A stretch of DNA of 64,000 nucleotides from positions 1-64,000 of IMG/VR virus record IMGVR_UViG_3300044732_000704; one strand, 5' to 3'. A model generated the notes under the pieces. The model was not told where the DNA came from. It ran no database searches and saw nothing but the letters and a program-made list of their open reading frames with translations. The DNA is from a virus. Of the stretch, positions 51,567-59,339 are shown piece after piece; positions within the stretch are counted from its first letter, which is position 1, and each line of letters starts with the position of its first letter. The translations under genes were made by a program, and so were the position numbers.

Positions 51567-51779
51567 TCATTTTCTCCTGTGTTGTCGTTTAATAAATCTA
51601 ACTAATCTTCCTGTCAGTATTAAGACATTAATCCACCACGTTACAATATTAACCAGTAAGTATCGCCAATATGCTTTTGGATTGTCGGCATCTTCTGAAT
51701 ATTCAAAGTCTAGTACACTAACAAATGCAGCACAACTAAAATAAAAGATTAGGATACTTATGTTAGAACTCAAGAGCAT
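51567..51779 (-). CDS. Two-span membrane protein
   Basis: 70 residues with hydrophobic segments at about 5-22 and 40-60, and a basic tail RLVRFIKRQHRRK. Overlaps the upstream gene by 17 bases. Unrecognised. Confidence 0.48.
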   Translation of the reverse strand: MLLSSNISILIFYFSCAAFVSVLDFEYSEDADNPKAYWRYLLVNIVTWWINVLILTGRLVRFIKRQHRRK

Positions 51780-51963
51780 TGTAGTACCCTGTCTCTAATC
51801 TGTGTTCAGCTAGAATTATAATGTCGTCTTCACTCATATGCGGATTCTCTTGTCGAATTAAACTCTCAGCCCACTCCTGTAAGAATATGGCATCCCAAGC
51901 TAACTGACCAACTACGTCTGTTGTTAACCAATCATCGTATACATCAATATTAAAACTACCCAT
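51763..51963 (-). CDS. Small acidic protein
   Basis: 66 residues from ATG 51963 (GAAGGAG upstream). Acidic and helical. Unrecognised. Confidence 0.5.
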   Translation of the reverse strand: MGSFNIDVYDDWLTTDVVGQLAWDAIFLQEWAESLIRQENPHMSEDDIIILAEHRLETGYYNALEF

Positions 51964-51965
51964 TA

Positions 51966-52097
51966 CTACTCCTTCTCTAAACTTAATAAAGCTAATGCTG
52001 CACCAAGTGCTGCCCACCCTGAGTTATGCTCAAAACAAAACCATGTGAGACCTAAGCATACCACAGCGCAACATACATTGTAAACACTATTTTTCAT
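51966..52097 (-). CDS. Small membrane protein
   Basis: 43 codons, GGAGAG upstream, hydrophobic (NVCCAVVCLGLTWFCF and AALGAALALLSL). Four Cys. Four-base overlap with 52094. Confidence 0.5.
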   Translation of the reverse strand: MKNSVYNVCCAVVCLGLTWFCFEHNSGWAALGAALALLSLEKE

Positions 52098-52405
52098 AAT
52101 TTCTCTCCATACCAAACGTTATTCCTAATCAATGTCTCAGCATCCCTGACAATAAACATTGGATACTGATTCGACTTCACATCAAACAAACTACCAGCAG
52201 ACATCCTATCGTCTGTTATTAAGTGCGATAATAGCTTATGCTTAATATTCTTGTCAATAACTAATTTGCATAGCTTGTCAAATACTTCATCGGATAAGAA
52301 TGATTCCGACCTTATATAATACCCATAACTGGATAATACTATAAAATAAATCACACTGGAAGCAGATTCTTTGTATGATTTACGTGCTTGATTGTCGAGG
52401 TTCAT
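52094..52405 (-). CDS. Hypothetical protein with ligase-N-terminus-like helices
   Basis: 103 residues. YYIRSESFLSDEVFDKLCKL recalls the Ia helical domain of NAD+-dependent DNA ligases (Y-x-x-D-x-P-x-x-SD-x-x-YD-x-L), but no adenylation domain exists. A domain fragment or an unrelated helical protein; weak call. Confidence 0.45.
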   Translation of the reverse strand: MNLDNQARKSYKESASSVIYFIVLSSYGYYIRSESFLSDEVFDKLCKLVIDKNIKHKLLSHLITDDRMSAGSLFDVKSNQYPMFIVRDAETLIRNNVWYGEKL

Positions 52406-52407
52406 AA

Positions 52408-52854
52408 TTATTCTTTCACAAGGTCAGCAGCATCACTCAGTAAATCTAACTGGCGACTATACTTCTGAATACGTTTATAATCCACATCCACAGCAGACTG
52501 TGAAAGATTAGCCAATGTGTCACAATACTTCACTTTCAGTGCAATCTCATTGGACTTTACTTTCTCGATATACTCTTTGTAGGTTTGATTGAACTGTGGG
52601 TATTTTGTCAGTGTATCCACAGCACCTAATACATCACCACCAAACAACTCAAGTAGTATAGCAGGGTCACAATTAGTATCTTCTAGAATATCATGCAGAT
52701 ATGCCACACATACAATTGTTTCATCGTCACCATAGTACATTCTACAATTATCTACTACATCGTTCAAGTGAACAGTGTATGGATTGTTCCCGTATTTCTG
52801 ATCTTTGTGATAATGAAAAGCTAATGCTTTTGCTAAATTTACTAATGTACTCAT
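52408..52854 (-). CDS. HD-domain hydrolase, MESH1/SpoT-like
   Basis: 148 residues. Metal and catalytic set of the (p)ppGpp hydrolase group: YTVHL (H29), AYLHDILEDT (H54, D55, E58, D59) and YCDTLANLS (D112, N116), with the usual GNNPY-type loop. The family removes pyrophosphate from (p)ppGpp; phage copies may keep host growth functions on. The exact substrate is not proved, since some relatives act on NADPH or other nucleotides. Confidence 0.75.
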   Translation of the reverse strand: MSTLVNLAKALAFHYHKDQKYGNNPYTVHLNDVVDNCRMYYGDDETIVCVAYLHDILEDTNCDPAILLELFGGDVLGAVDTLTKYPQFNQTYKEYIEKVKSNEIALKVKYCDTLANLSQSAVDVDYKRIQKYSRQLDLLSDAADLVKE

Positions 52855-52855
52855 A

Positions 52856-53359
52856 TCAAAACCCCTCTCTCAAATAAAACGGATCAGTAATTACAGGAAC
52901 ATCGCCACGAAACATGATATTAGTAAAACGTAGATCCCATTCTAAGTCTTGTTTCAAATACTTCTCGTAATAATATTCCAAATAATCTAAAGTTGTGTCA
53001 AAACTTTTAGAATAAACACCTTTCCAAAGTTCGTTGTTATACGTTTGCCAACCTTGACTTTCTGCATAAAACTGAACCTCGCTGTGAACATCATCCCCAA
53101 AAGATAGTCGTTCCATCAATACATAATGACAGTCGTTTATTACGACAACATCATACACTGTTGGAAAATGTTCTGAGTTACTAGATAACACATATTCTAA
53201 GAATTTTAAATAGGCTTCGTCTTCAGTTTCTTTTATTACCAAGTCTTCATCCAGTAAGTACACTGTGGAAAATGACCCACGAAATTTAGTGTTGTGTCCA
53301 CGAGATTCTAACCAATCAGCTAAGCCGTCTTCATCTTTAAATATATCAAAAATCTTCAC
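52856..53359 (-). CDS. Protein kinase-like fold protein
   Basis: 167 residues. A Gly-rich-type strand (GSFSTVYLLDEDLVIKE, with Lys in IKE), hinge HYVLMERLS, and catalytic-loop-like LEWDLRFTNIMFR followed by VITDPF (Asp in place of DFG). A compact kinase- or aminoglycoside phosphotransferase-like protein, lacking the C-lobe's later helices. May phosphorylate a host target or be a pseudokinase. Confidence 0.6.
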   Translation of the reverse strand: MKIFDIFKDEDGLADWLESRGHNTKFRGSFSTVYLLDEDLVIKETEDEAYLKFLEYVLSSNSEHFPTVYDVVVINDCHYVLMERLSFGDDVHSEVQFYAESQGWQTYNNELWKGVYSKSFDTTLDYLEYYYEKYLKQDLEWDLRFTNIMFRGDVPVITDPFYLREGF

Positions 53360-53374
53360 ATTACACCTCCCGAA

Positions 53375-53614
53375 TTATTCATCTGGGTTCCAAACCCATA
53401 AGGTAGTAGTTTTATTTCCTTTAAACTCTGTCCAACCTAAAGGAATATCACCAACCCTACCTGCTGCTCTCGCTTGAGACTTAGACCTAAACAGCTTTAA
53501 TTCAACTACTAAATCTGTGATGTTATTGGCTTCACTAAAAATAACATCTTCGTCACCGAACAAACAACGTAAATCTCTTTTTGTCCACTTAGAGTTCTTT
53601 ATTACAACGTTCAT
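53375..53614 (-). CDS. Small protein with S4-like helix
   Basis: 79 residues from ATG 53614 (GAGG upstream; a GTG two codons earlier is possible). FRSKSQARAAGRVGDIPLG resembles the start of S4 RNA-binding domains. Weak evidence; role unknown. Confidence 0.45.
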   Translation of the reverse strand: MNVVIKNSKWTKRDLRCLFGDEDVIFSEANNITDLVVELKLFRSKSQARAAGRVGDIPLGWTEFKGNKTTTLWVWNPDE

Positions 53615-53817
53615 ACACACCTCAACCCATACATACCATCATAATTGTCCTTGATATATTTCTCAGCAGCTTCCCGCTTCTGTACTTTGATGAAAACGAA
53701 ATCTCCATTAGCATCTCTAAACATCCACTTACTCGGAAAACAAAATTCGGGGCTATGATATTGCTCTAACGTCACAACAACAGTCTCAATCACTTTCTCT
53801 TTCTTTTGCTTAGTCAT
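53611..53817 (-). CDS. Small hypothetical protein
   Basis: 68 residues, alpha-beta, ends CV; first gene of the leftward operon after the promoter at 53849-53877. Unrecognised. Confidence 0.48.
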   Translation of the reverse strand: MTKQKKEKVIETVVVTLEQYHSPEFCFPSKWMFRDANGDFVFIKVQKREAAEKYIKDNYDGMYGLRCV

Positions 53818-53848
53818 TCATTACGCTCCTTCCTGATAAGATGAAACA

Positions 53849-53877
53849 AGTGTACAGGTGATTCTGTTTGGTGTCAA
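53849..53877 (-). promoter_or_regulatory. Sigma70-type promoter (leftward)
   Basis: TTGACA (53872-53877), 17 bp, TACACT (53849-53854). Confidence 0.68.
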
Positions 53878-53890
53878 CATAAATTTCCTA

Positions 53891-53919
53891 TTTACAAATT
53901 ATTAATGTTCGTGTATACT
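53891..53919 (+). promoter_or_regulatory. Sigma70-type promoter (rightward)
   Basis: TTTACA (53891-53896), 17 bp, TATACT (53914-53919), preceded by TG-rich bases; drives the single + strand gene 53952-54500. Confidence 0.7.
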
Positions 53920-53951
53920 GATGGAAGGGATGTACCCTGTCAAGGAATAAA

Positions 53952-54500
53952 ATGAAAGTAATAGAATATTTCCATGAACTCGTTTCTCTTGGAAAGAAAC
54001 AAATCAAGCGTAGCTTAGACAACTTGTTTTCTCAAGGTGACTGGCAGTTCTTACAACTAAACAATTACACTTCTGCTTCTCCTTTAGTGGTGAATCAGGG
54101 TAGTACAACAAAGTTGCAATTCCAACCTGCTGATATATTCTTTCAGGCAGGAAGGGATTTGTCTCTGAACTATAACTTCGTGTCTCAGAAGTTTCAACCA
54201 CAAACATTAAATGATGTGTTCTTAGTGGAAGTGCGTATGAAGATGAAGTGTTCATCTCAAAACGGATATGGAGACTTGTTGTTAGAGTCTCCTTCGTTCC
54301 TGTATAATCCTATACAAGCTCGCACAGTAACTTCACCGAAACTAGCTAACACTGAGCAATTCATTTCCATTGCTGCTCCAGTGTTTATTGGCCCTGATGT
54401 GTTAACGAATGGACTTGAAGTTAAGTTTGCTGCTGGAACCGGTAATTTTAGTTTGTATGACGTGAGTTATATGATTACAAGATTAGCTTCTGGATTGTAA
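53952..54500 (+). CDS. Isolated + strand gene (moron-like), beta-rich protein
   Basis: 182 residues. Helical start (IEYFHELVSLGKKQIKRSL) and then a beta-sandwich-like body of capsid or fibre type. AAGGAATAA before the ATG. It alone reads rightward inside an 18-kb leftward block and has its own promoter and terminator, the signature of an acquired moron. A virion or cell-surface role is possible. Confidence 0.6.
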   Translation: MKVIEYFHELVSLGKKQIKRSLDNLFSQGDWQFLQLNNYTSASPLVVNQGSTTKLQFQPADIFFQAGRDLSLNYNFVSQKFQPQTLNDVFLVEVRMKMKCSSQNGYGDLLLESPSFLYNPIQARTVTSPKLANTEQFISIAAPVFIGPDVLTNGLEVKFAAGTGNFSLYDVSYMITRLASGL

Positions 54501-54514
54501 ATTGCACATAAAAC

Positions 54515-54540
54515 AAAGCCCGCATTTAGCGGGCTTTTTC
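54515..54540. terminator. Rho-independent terminator, bidirectional
   Basis: AAAGCCCGC-ATTTA-GCGGGCTTTTTC. Same stem and flanks as 7456-7480 with the loop in reverse orientation. The leftward gene 54526-54702 ends in its loop. Confidence 0.85.
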
Positions 54541-54702
54541 ATTTGTATCATATGTTCCTTTATACACTTCTTGCATACACTCCTCAATCTCTTTAGGAGA
54601 CAGAAAGCTACATAAGATGACATACAATGCGTTACGTTCTGCTAATAGATCAGGAACGCGCATAGGCGGTCTATCGTCGATGTCTGTGTAGTGGTATGAC
54701 AT
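54526..54702 (-). CDS. Small hypothetical protein
   Basis: 58 codons, ATG with GAGAGGA upstream; ends ...NEKAR inside the terminator loop, so its last codons form half the stem. Helical, unrecognised. Confidence 0.5.
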   Translation of the reverse strand: MSYHYTDIDDRPPMRVPDLLAERNALYVILCSFLSPKEIEECMQEVYKGTYDTNEKAR

Positions 54703-54986
54703 TATTTATTCCTCTCACTAATTAAATCTGCAACATATACCCCACCTAATGCACCAACACTTGCACCAATAGCTAAGATGAAGATGGGCCATGTAGACGA
54801 TGTAACAATAGCTGTTCCCACAGCAGTAGAATATACTGTCAGTTCAAGAACAGCAATTAGATAACTGATAAATGGAATTGCTTTGTAATTGCGTAATGCG
54901 ATTGTTCTGGATTGCATCGTTTTCAGAGAGGTAGAGACTGCGAACGCTGCCGTTGTAGCAATTAAACTAAAACTCAAGATGCTCAT
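54702..54986 (-). CDS. Three-span membrane protein
   Basis: 94 residues with hydrophobic segments at about 3-18, 38-58 and 64-86. One-base overlap with the next gene; its start lies inside the endonuclease gene's end. Unrecognised. Confidence 0.5.
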   Translation of the reverse strand: MSILSFSLIATTAAFAVSTSLKTMQSRTIALRNYKAIPFISYLIAVLELTVYSTAVGTAIVTSSTWPIFILAIGASVGALGGVYVADLISERNK

Positions 54987-55593
54987 CTCCTGTAATTATA
55001 AACCTTTTTCGTAAGGCATCCGCCACCCTAGGGTCAGTCACCTTTTCCGCCAACAGTTGACTATATTCGTGTTTTCTAACTTTCCAAGCAAGATGCGCTT
55101 CGAGAGCTGTGTCAAACGCCCCTATAAATTTTTTAGATTGATTGTCATCTAGCAGTTTAGGGCGTCTACATACAGCGTTAAATCTTCCATTTCTTTTATC
55201 ATACTCTACCCCTGTGTGTTTTCCGTTTCTTTTGTAGGAAAACCAAAGATTAATACTCTGATCCACAAAACAACACGTCTCTGGTGAGTATATCTTATTG
55301 TTCATCACTAAAATATCCTTGTCTAGTTGAAGTCTCTCCCAATCTTTTTCTACTTGGATATCTAAAACCCATTTTTTAAAATTAGAGAAAATCAACCACT
55401 CATCACATACAGTGGTTCCGACATAGGTCGGCTGTCTATCCTGATAATATTTTCCATAACTTCTACTGAGCATGTCTTTCCACTTTGAATACACTGGGCA
55501 AACCCACACTACATGTCTCTTACCTTCAATATATTCATGTTTATAATTTTGACCAACATCGTTTACCCCTACCCCACATACAGTCTTAGTCAT
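54967..55593 (-). CDS. AP2/HNH-type homing endonuclease
   Basis: 208 residues. Family marks: TVCGVGVND at the start, CPVYSKWKDMLSRSY, TTVCDEWLIFSNFKKW, QLDKDILVMNNKIYSPETC, then an AP2-like DNA-binding part (GVEYDKRNGRFNAV ... KFIGAFDTALEAHLAW). Same family as 56454-57263. It overlaps both flanking genes, as intergenic homing endonucleases do. Confidence 0.8.
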   Translation of the reverse strand: MTKTVCGVGVNDVGQNYKHEYIEGKRHVVWVCPVYSKWKDMLSRSYGKYYQDRQPTYVGTTVCDEWLIFSNFKKWVLDIQVEKDWERLQLDKDILVMNNKIYSPETCCFVDQSINLWFSYKRNGKHTGVEYDKRNGRFNAVCRRPKLLDDNQSKKFIGAFDTALEAHLAWKVRKHEYSQLLAEKVTDPRVADALRKRFIITGDEHLEF

Positions 55594-56177
55594 ACCACCC
55601 CTCCACTTGTTCCACTGATTCCTACCACATCATCCACAATATTTCCCACTTTATTCAAGAACTGTTCCAATGTTCCATTGTTATTCACCAAGAATGTGTG
55701 ATATAATGGTGATGTCGGTAAATAGTTTCGACTATCACCGGCAAAAGTATAACCTTCACGTTCAATACGGATAACACAAACGTAATGTCCAGCTTCCAGT
55801 AGTGGAACAATCTCTGATTCAAAACCACTGTCGGAGATCACCACTAAGTCAGATGTAATTGACTGAGCTAATTGCTTACCGAAGAAGTCTTTACCTAATA
55901 ATGGCTTTACAATATTCTCAGAGCAATGGATCAGCCATTGTCGAGGACTAGCTTGTTCACCCCCTACTGAGAAATAGTGAGATGGTGTTTCCTTGGTTGG
56001 TCGGAATGTAGCTAACTGCTTCATTTGAAACTCGGTAATCCCTGCCACCATAGCAGCCACTTTGTACAAGCCATCTTTGAATCGAAGATGTTGTGCATCA
56101 TACTTCTCAGCAATATAGTCAGCAGCAGTATCCTTCCCACTAAAAGCGGGAGAATTCATTACGATAATTTTAGCCAT
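55590..56177 (-). CDS. Deoxynucleoside monophosphate kinase
   Basis: 195 residues. P-loop near the N-terminus (MNSPAFSGKDTAADYIAE), in the style of T4 gp1/T5 dNMP kinases with Asp after Lys. A lid-like Arg/Lys segment and DLVVISDSGFESEI follow. It phosphorylates dNMPs for DNA synthesis. Four-base overlap with the endonuclease gene. Confidence 0.8.
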   Translation of the reverse strand: MAKIIVMNSPAFSGKDTAADYIAEKYDAQHLRFKDGLYKVAAMVAGITEFQMKQLATFRPTKETPSHYFSVGGEQASPRQWLIHCSENIVKPLLGKDFFGKQLAQSITSDLVVISDSGFESEIVPLLEAGHYVCVIRIEREGYTFAGDSRNYLPTSPLYHTFLVNNNGTLEQFLNKVGNIVDDVVGISGTSGGVV

Positions 56178-56457
56178 TTTGTTTCTCCTCTCTGATCATA
56201 CTATTTAAAGCTTCATTTAAATCACCATCAATAAACCCAGCCATATTCGTAACTCCGTACCACTCTCTACCACGTAGCTTCGGGATACTTGACCAGTGAT
56301 TATTAATATAGACATATTTCACTTGCTTTGTTAAATCTACCATAGCTTCTGCGACAGTTTTGTATGGCAGATTCTCCTTAGAAAGTGTAAACTGTAATGT
56401 GTCTACGAACAACCTCCATTCGGTACGGTTGTTACACAAAACTGCAATATTTCTCAC
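56170..56457 (-). CDS. Hypothetical protein with rebuilt start
   Basis: 95 residues from GTG 56457 (RNIAVLCNNRTEWRL). Its start overlaps the stop of the endonuclease gene. A near copy of its first codons lies upstream of the endonuclease at 57284-57309, so the original start was displaced. The sequence is Rossmann-like; role unknown. Confidence 0.5.
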   Translation of the reverse strand: MRNIAVLCNNRTEWRLFVDTLQFTLSKENLPYKTVAEAMVDLTKQVKYVYINNHWSSIPKLRGREWYGVTNMAGFIDGDLNEALNSMIREEKQNG

Positions 56458-57263
56458 AAATCACCCCCGTAAGCATTCATATAGTAATCTACATAAATTT
56501 CTGTACCGGTATATAATTTAAAGAATAAATCAGGAGGTAACTGCTCTTGATATTTAATGACAGTTTCTTTTACGTGATTTATTTTAGCCACCTTGTAAAC
56601 ACTAGAAGCTTCCACATACGAGTCAAATTGCCCTAAATTTTTTGATTTTCTATTGCCTTTGCTTGTTATAGTCCCTTTGTGTATTTGCGCTATGAATTTT
56701 CTTCTTGACTTTGAGAAACAGACACCAGTTATGTGTTTAGATGTACCTGAAAACAAGACATTTACTGCTTTGGGTATATATCTTGCTGTTTCTGGGCTAT
56801 AGTGTTTGTTCCCCAAATGTAGTAAATCCTTATCTACACAACCACCTTTACCATATAGTCTTTCTTGGTCATAATACCACTTAGCGAAATTCTGAAAATT
56901 GTGCCACTCTTCACAAATTGTTGCGTTTATGTATAGATGTTTAGATTTAGTATCCGTATAACAATCTTTTATTCTATTGCGCCAAGCTGTATATGCCGAT
57001 GTTGTCCTAGATTTACCAAGCCTCGTATAACTCGGAGAATAAGGTCCGACACCGCAGAATCCCACCCCGCACACTGTAGGGAAATACGGGTCTCTTATAC
57101 TTCCCCTTTTAACATCAGAAAAATCAGTTCTTATGCAAAACCCTGTTTTTAAGAATTTTACTACTACATCGTCATAATTATGGTATTCTGATATTACGAA
57201 TTCACCACATCTTTTACTTTTGAAAATTTTACCTTCATATAAAGTTTTATTCTTTACTAGCAT
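56454..57263 (-). CDS. AP2/HNH-type homing endonuclease
   Basis: 269 residues. TVCGVGFCGVGPYSPS, AYTAWRNRIKDCY, ATICEEWHNFQNFAKWYYD, VDKDLLHLGNKHYSPETA, then an AP2-like DNA-binding C-terminus (GVCFSKSRRKFIAQI). Inserted in the start of the gene at 56170, carrying a replacement start in its last bases. AAGGAG lies eleven bases before ATG. Confidence 0.8.
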   Translation of the reverse strand: MLVKNKTLYEGKIFKSKRCGEFVISEYHNYDDVVVKFLKTGFCIRTDFSDVKRGSIRDPYFPTVCGVGFCGVGPYSPSYTRLGKSRTTSAYTAWRNRIKDCYTDTKSKHLYINATICEEWHNFQNFAKWYYDQERLYGKGGCVDKDLLHLGNKHYSPETARYIPKAVNVLFSGTSKHITGVCFSKSRRKFIAQIHKGTITSKGNRKSKNLGQFDSYVEASSVYKVAKINHVKETVIKYQEQLPPDLFFKLYTGTEIYVDYYMNAYGGDL

Positions 57264-57309
57264 GACTGACGAGTCTCCTTATCTTACAAATTACCGCAAT
57301 ATTTCTCAT
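57247..57309 (-). pseudogene. Displaced 5' fragment of gene 56170-56457
   Basis: ATG AGA AAT ATT GC... with GGAGG upstream encodes MRNIAVICK and stops after twenty codons. It matches the first eight codons of the downstream gene (MRNIAVLCN). Confidence 0.6.
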
Positions 57310-57330
57310 ACATCCTCCACATAAAATAAA

Positions 57331-57355
57331 AGCCGCCTACACCAGTAGAGCGGCT
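57331..57355 (-). terminator. Terminator hairpin right after a promoter
   Basis: AGCCGC-T-CTAC-TGGT-GTAG-GCGGCT followed by TTTATTTT on the - strand; starts directly after the -10 of the promoter at 57356-57384. Confidence 0.7.
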
Positions 57356-57384
57356 ATCATATCAAACTAATTGTCTATTGTCAA
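57356..57384 (-). promoter_or_regulatory. Sigma70-type promoter on the clpP stop codon
   Basis: TTGACA (57379-57384) contains the TGA of the ClpP-like gene; 17 bp; TATGAT (57356-57361). Confidence 0.68.
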
Positions 57385-58127
57385 TGTAATTTTGGAGGTT
57401 CTTCATCTTCGATTTCAATAATCTCAAATGTCTCGCCGTCCTCTCCGACTTCAACAATAATATCACCTTGAATATAAGCGATTAGTTGAAGCTTAGATAG
57501 TTTCTTCAGAATTGCTTCTGGTAATTCATCAGCTTCCATTGAGGCTAGGAAGTCTTGTTGAGCTTTATCTACAGCTTCTTTGTGTTGTTTCTGAAGTTTC
57601 TCAGCACGAGATTCAAGACGTTTGATAATTTCCGGATCATTCAGCCAAAAGTCTTTACCTTCCAACACAGAATCAATTTCTTCCTGTGTCAAGAAAAATT
57701 CAAACACATCGTTGTATAAACTCTTAGTTCTTGCCAACTCTGCCTGAATACGAGAAGGTGCATCACTGAGCTTCCCATAATTTCCTCCAATTGCTTGGTG
57801 GATCATTAACATTGTATGCTGACCAACTTCCTGAGAATGGCAAGCCATGAAGATAATACCAGCAGCACTACATGCTTCACCTGCAAGAACACCAATTACA
57901 TGACCTTTACATTCACGAATTGTATTCACAATCTGAACACACGTACCGGCTTCACCACCGTAGTTATTAATAATAATACGGATTGTATCATTCTCTGTGG
58001 CCGTATCAAGAAGCTGTAAGAATTCATGGTACTCATGCGAGTCTTGCACGATGTCAGACAGGTAATACGTGAACTCGAAAGCTAAAGGTTTAGCGTATAC
58101 AACATCTTTATTTGGTTTATCACTCAT
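57381..58127 (-). CDS. ClpP-like serine protease
   Basis: 248 residues. Catalytic triad of the ClpP fold: Ser87 (GEACSAAG), His110 (MLMIHQAIGG), Asp164 (WLNDPEI), and the NNYGGEA oxyanion block. The acidic C-terminal extension (about 215-248) is not in bacterial ClpP. It lies with PhoH in a leftward early-type operon, not with capsid genes, so a role other than prohead protease is likely. A substrate is not evident. Confidence 0.85.
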   Translation of the reverse strand: MSDKPNKDVVYAKPLAFEFTYYLSDIVQDSHEYHEFLQLLDTATENDTIRIIINNYGGEAGTCVQIVNTIRECKGHVIGVLAGEACSAAGIIFMACHSQEVGQHTMLMIHQAIGGNYGKLSDAPSRIQAELARTKSLYNDVFEFFLTQEEIDSVLEGKDFWLNDPEIIKRLESRAEKLQKQHKEAVDKAQQDFLASMEADELPEAILKKLSKLQLIAYIQGDIIVEVGEDGETFEIIEIEDEEPPKLH

Positions 58128-58930
58128 TGTGTTTCTCCTTCTTCCCAGTGATTAGCATAATTACCTGTATCGTTCTCACGAGCCTGCACAATGCGTTTAA
58201 CGAACTCTGAACGAACAATATCTTCGCTGTCACCTTCAATGAACTCTACAGTGTCCCACAGGTTGTGCCTTGCAACAAACTCGCGCAACCAAGTAAGACC
58301 GTCTTTACCTTTCACATCAGATTGTGTCTTATCTCCAAGGAGAATCAACTTACCGTCTTCAGTAATACGTGTAAGAATTGAATATAATTCTGTAGCACTA
58401 CACCCTTGCACTTCATCAACTACAGCCCAGCCTGAAATATTGCGACCGCGCAGGTATTCAAAAGGCAGTAGTTCAATCGTTCCTGTGTTCAGACCTGATT
58501 CGTATACACCGATACCGTATCGGTCTTTAACAACCTCAATCAGCGGCATTAGATATGGTTCATATTTCTGACGTAAATCCCCTTTAAGGAAACCTAATGT
58601 GTTCCCCATACCAACAGCAGGACGAGCAAGGAATAACTTGTTTGTTTTACCTTGCATTAAAGCGTCAGATGCTGTAGCAACACTTAGTAAACTTTTACCG
58701 GTTCCTGCTGGGCTACTAATTACAATAACTTGTTTCGTAGCTAACGCACGAAGAACTTTCTTTTGGAATTCGTTCTTAGCTTGAACAGGTTTCACTTGTT
58801 TACGTTCTTCTAAGAACTTTTCCTTAATCTGACGCTGACCCTCGTTCACTCGGTCTGCACGAACATCATCTTTGGATTTGCGTGTACGACGAACACGTTG
58901 TTTAGCATTCGTGCTATGCTCTAAAGTCAT
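58124..58930 (-). CDS. phoH: PhoH-like ATPase
   Basis: 268 residues. Basic N-terminal tail (QRVRRTRKSK), Walker A SSPAGTGKS (Lys79), LARPAVGMG, GWAVVDEVQGC (Walker B), and KLILLGDKTQSD. A PhoH-family P-loop ATPase, often in phages; RNA or DNA helicase activity has been suggested for the family. Four-base overlap with the ClpP-like gene. Confidence 0.88.
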   Translation of the reverse strand: MTLEHSTNAKQRVRRTRKSKDDVRADRVNEGQRQIKEKFLEERKQVKPVQAKNEFQKKVLRALATKQVIVISSPAGTGKSLLSVATASDALMQGKTNKLFLARPAVGMGNTLGFLKGDLRQKYEPYLMPLIEVVKDRYGIGVYESGLNTGTIELLPFEYLRGRNISGWAVVDEVQGCSATELYSILTRITEDGKLILLGDKTQSDVKGKDGLTWLREFVARHNLWDTVEFIEGDSEDIVRSEFVKRIVQARENDTGNYANHWEEGETQ

Positions 58931-58941
58931 TCAACTACTCC

Positions 58942-59112
58942 TTATTTGAAATAAATATCTTCTTTCATTTCTGATACCAAATGTTTTGCGTAGGTAATAA
59001 TTGATTCTCTGTCACTCCACAGAATCAACTTAATAAGTAGCCCAGCAGGTACGTATACAAATAACACCAATAAAACACATAAAGTAAAACGTAGATGATT
59101 TAACCACATCAT
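58942..59112 (-). CDS. Small membrane protein
   Basis: 56 codons (ATGATG), AGGAG upstream. Membrane segment at about 9-31 (TLCVLLVLFVYVPAGLLIKLIL). Unrecognised. Confidence 0.5.
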   Translation of the reverse strand: MMWLNHLRFTLCVLLVLFVYVPAGLLIKLILWSDRESIITYAKHLVSEMKEDIYFK

Positions 59113-59339
59113 AAAAACTCCTGTAACGTTTCTAATTCAAAATCAGATAATAAAACCTTAGTAGGTTTTGTCTTAGCTCGCAGAACTGATTCATACTGCC
59201 TTGATAAATGAACATAAGCTAAATAATCTGGGTCAATTTGTGTTAACAAATTATCATCCACAGGATTACCTCCACGAAATTGCTCAAGCCATTGTTCTAC
59301 AGCAAGAATGAATGAATCTGTTTGATATTCATAGAGCAT
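59109..59339 (-). CDS. Hypothetical protein
   Basis: 76 residues from ATG 59339 (GGGGAG upstream). The frame opens at 59462 but there overlaps the membrane protein 59339-59476. Helical, acidic; unrecognised. Confidence 0.48.
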   Translation of the reverse strand: MLYEYQTDSFILAVEQWLEQFRGGNPVDDNLLTQIDPDYLAYVHLSRQYESVLRAKTKPTKVLLSDFELETLQEFL

